From Alphaproteobacteria bacterium (lineage in GTDB: Bacteria; Pseudomonadota; Alphaproteobacteria; Rs-D84; NBLK01), in the NCBI GenBank assembly GCA_016936785.1, contig JAFGXE010000027.1:1-6076 (forward strand): 6,076 bases of DNA. The letters run 5' to 3'. The notes under the pieces are model-generated. The model saw only the letters and a program-made list of their open reading frames with translations, searched no databases and was not told the origin of the DNA. Shown here in pieces: positions 5,775-6,076 of the stretch; positions within the stretch are counted from its first letter, which is position 1; the number at the start of each line of letters is the position of its first letter. The translations under genes were made by a program, and so were the position numbers.

Positions 5775-6076
5775 AAATCAGTCCAAACACTTCCTGCATC
5801 GTATCGAGAGAGATTTCCTTCTTCGAGGTGAAGACGTGGAAAAGCAAAAGTATTTACAAGATCTGTATTATGCGTTGCAACAATAACCGTTGTTCCATAT
5901 TTATTGAGTTCTGAAAAAAGATGTATAAGTCGTTGTGCCATGCGTGGATCAACGTTTCCTGTTGGCTCGTCTGCAACAAGAATATCCGGTTTATTAACGA
6001 TCGCACGCGCAATCGCGACACGTTGTTTTTGCCCTCCTGAAAGGACAGGTGGCTTTTGGTGCATCTGAGATCCAAG
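5762..6076 (-). CDS. ftsE: Cell division ATP-binding protein FtsE (C-terminal part), tail altered by insertion
   Basis: The last 104 residues of the ABC ATPase that works with FtsX; the N-terminus with the Walker A loop lies beyond the right edge. Visible are the ABC signature LSGGQKQR, the Walker B segment ILVADEP with catalytic Glu, the D-loop region TGNVD typical of FtsE, and the H-loop VIVATH. The nucleotide-binding core is complete as far as seen. The C-terminus reads VWTDFRHT and stops inside the right terminal repeat of the mobile element. The inferred ancestral ending is VWTDFTKTRRRF with a TGA overlapping the ftsX ATG, so seven residues, four of them basic, were swapped for three. 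Core function is probably kept, since the change falls at the extreme tail. ftsE now ends about 300 nt before ftsX, which is unusual for this gene pair. Confidence 0.95.
   Translation of the reverse strand, partial: LGSQMHQKPPVLSGGQKQRVAIARAIVNKPDILVADEPTGNVDPRMAQRLIHLFSELNKYGTTVIVATHNTDLVNTFAFPRLHLEEGNLSRYDAGSVWTDFRHT

Noticed and set aside
5854..6075. Second minus-strand frame overlapping ftsE
   Set aside because: It is a shadow of ftsE, whose frame carries the ABC signature, Walker B and H-loop motifs.

Overview
The window is an AT-rich, gene-dense stretch of a bacterial chromosome. The block ftsE-ftsX-ydcF-plsC on the minus strand, the PlsC motif variant HQSAxE and an MCE/MlaD protein suggest an alphaproteobacterium. 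The base composition would suit a host-associated or reduced lineage, but that assignment is inference. Two features are less typical: glycyl-tRNA synthetase is the single-chain alpha2 type, whereas most Alphaproteobacteria carry the two-subunit GlyQ/GlyS enzyme, and one junction is interrupted by a small mobile element.

Layout, left to right. Positions 1-222 (minus) hold the N-terminus of an MlaD-like lipid-transport protein, overlapping by 17 nt the end of the glycyl-tRNA synthetase gene (206-1588, minus). After 60 nt comes mutY, the adenine DNA glycosylase (1649-2623, minus). A 46-bp divergent gap, holding two interlocked predicted promoters, separates mutY from the only plus-strand gene, a DUF2628-like membrane protein (2670-3344). 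That gene converges, with 8 bp between stops, on plsC (3353-4024, minus). Upstream of plsC lie ydcF (4024-4566), ftsX (4566-5459) and the C-terminal part of ftsE (5762-6076, running off the right edge), all minus strand.

The ftsX/ydcF and ydcF/plsC junctions each have a 1-nt stop/start overlap (TAATG), the mark of a translationally coupled operon. The ftsE/ftsX junction instead contains about 300 bp. That insert has 22-bp terminal inverted repeats (20/22 identical) flanked by a TA duplication, the signature of a non-autonomous Tc1/mariner/IS630-type MITE. Deleting it in silico with one TA copy restores a longer ftsE reading frame whose TGA overlaps the ftsX ATG (TGATG), matching the other two junctions. 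The insertion is therefore well supported: it replaced the last seven FtsE residues (TKTRRRF) with RHT, broke the overlap, and left a 96-codon open frame through the element that ends in the old ftsE tail and stop.

FtsE and FtsX form the ABC-like complex controlling septal peptidoglycan hydrolysis. YdcF and PlsC belong to envelope and phospholipid metabolism, and MlaD to phospholipid trafficking, so most of the window concerns the cell envelope, with translation (GlyRS) and oxidative DNA repair (MutY) alongside. No tRNA, rRNA, CRISPR array or phage gene was seen.
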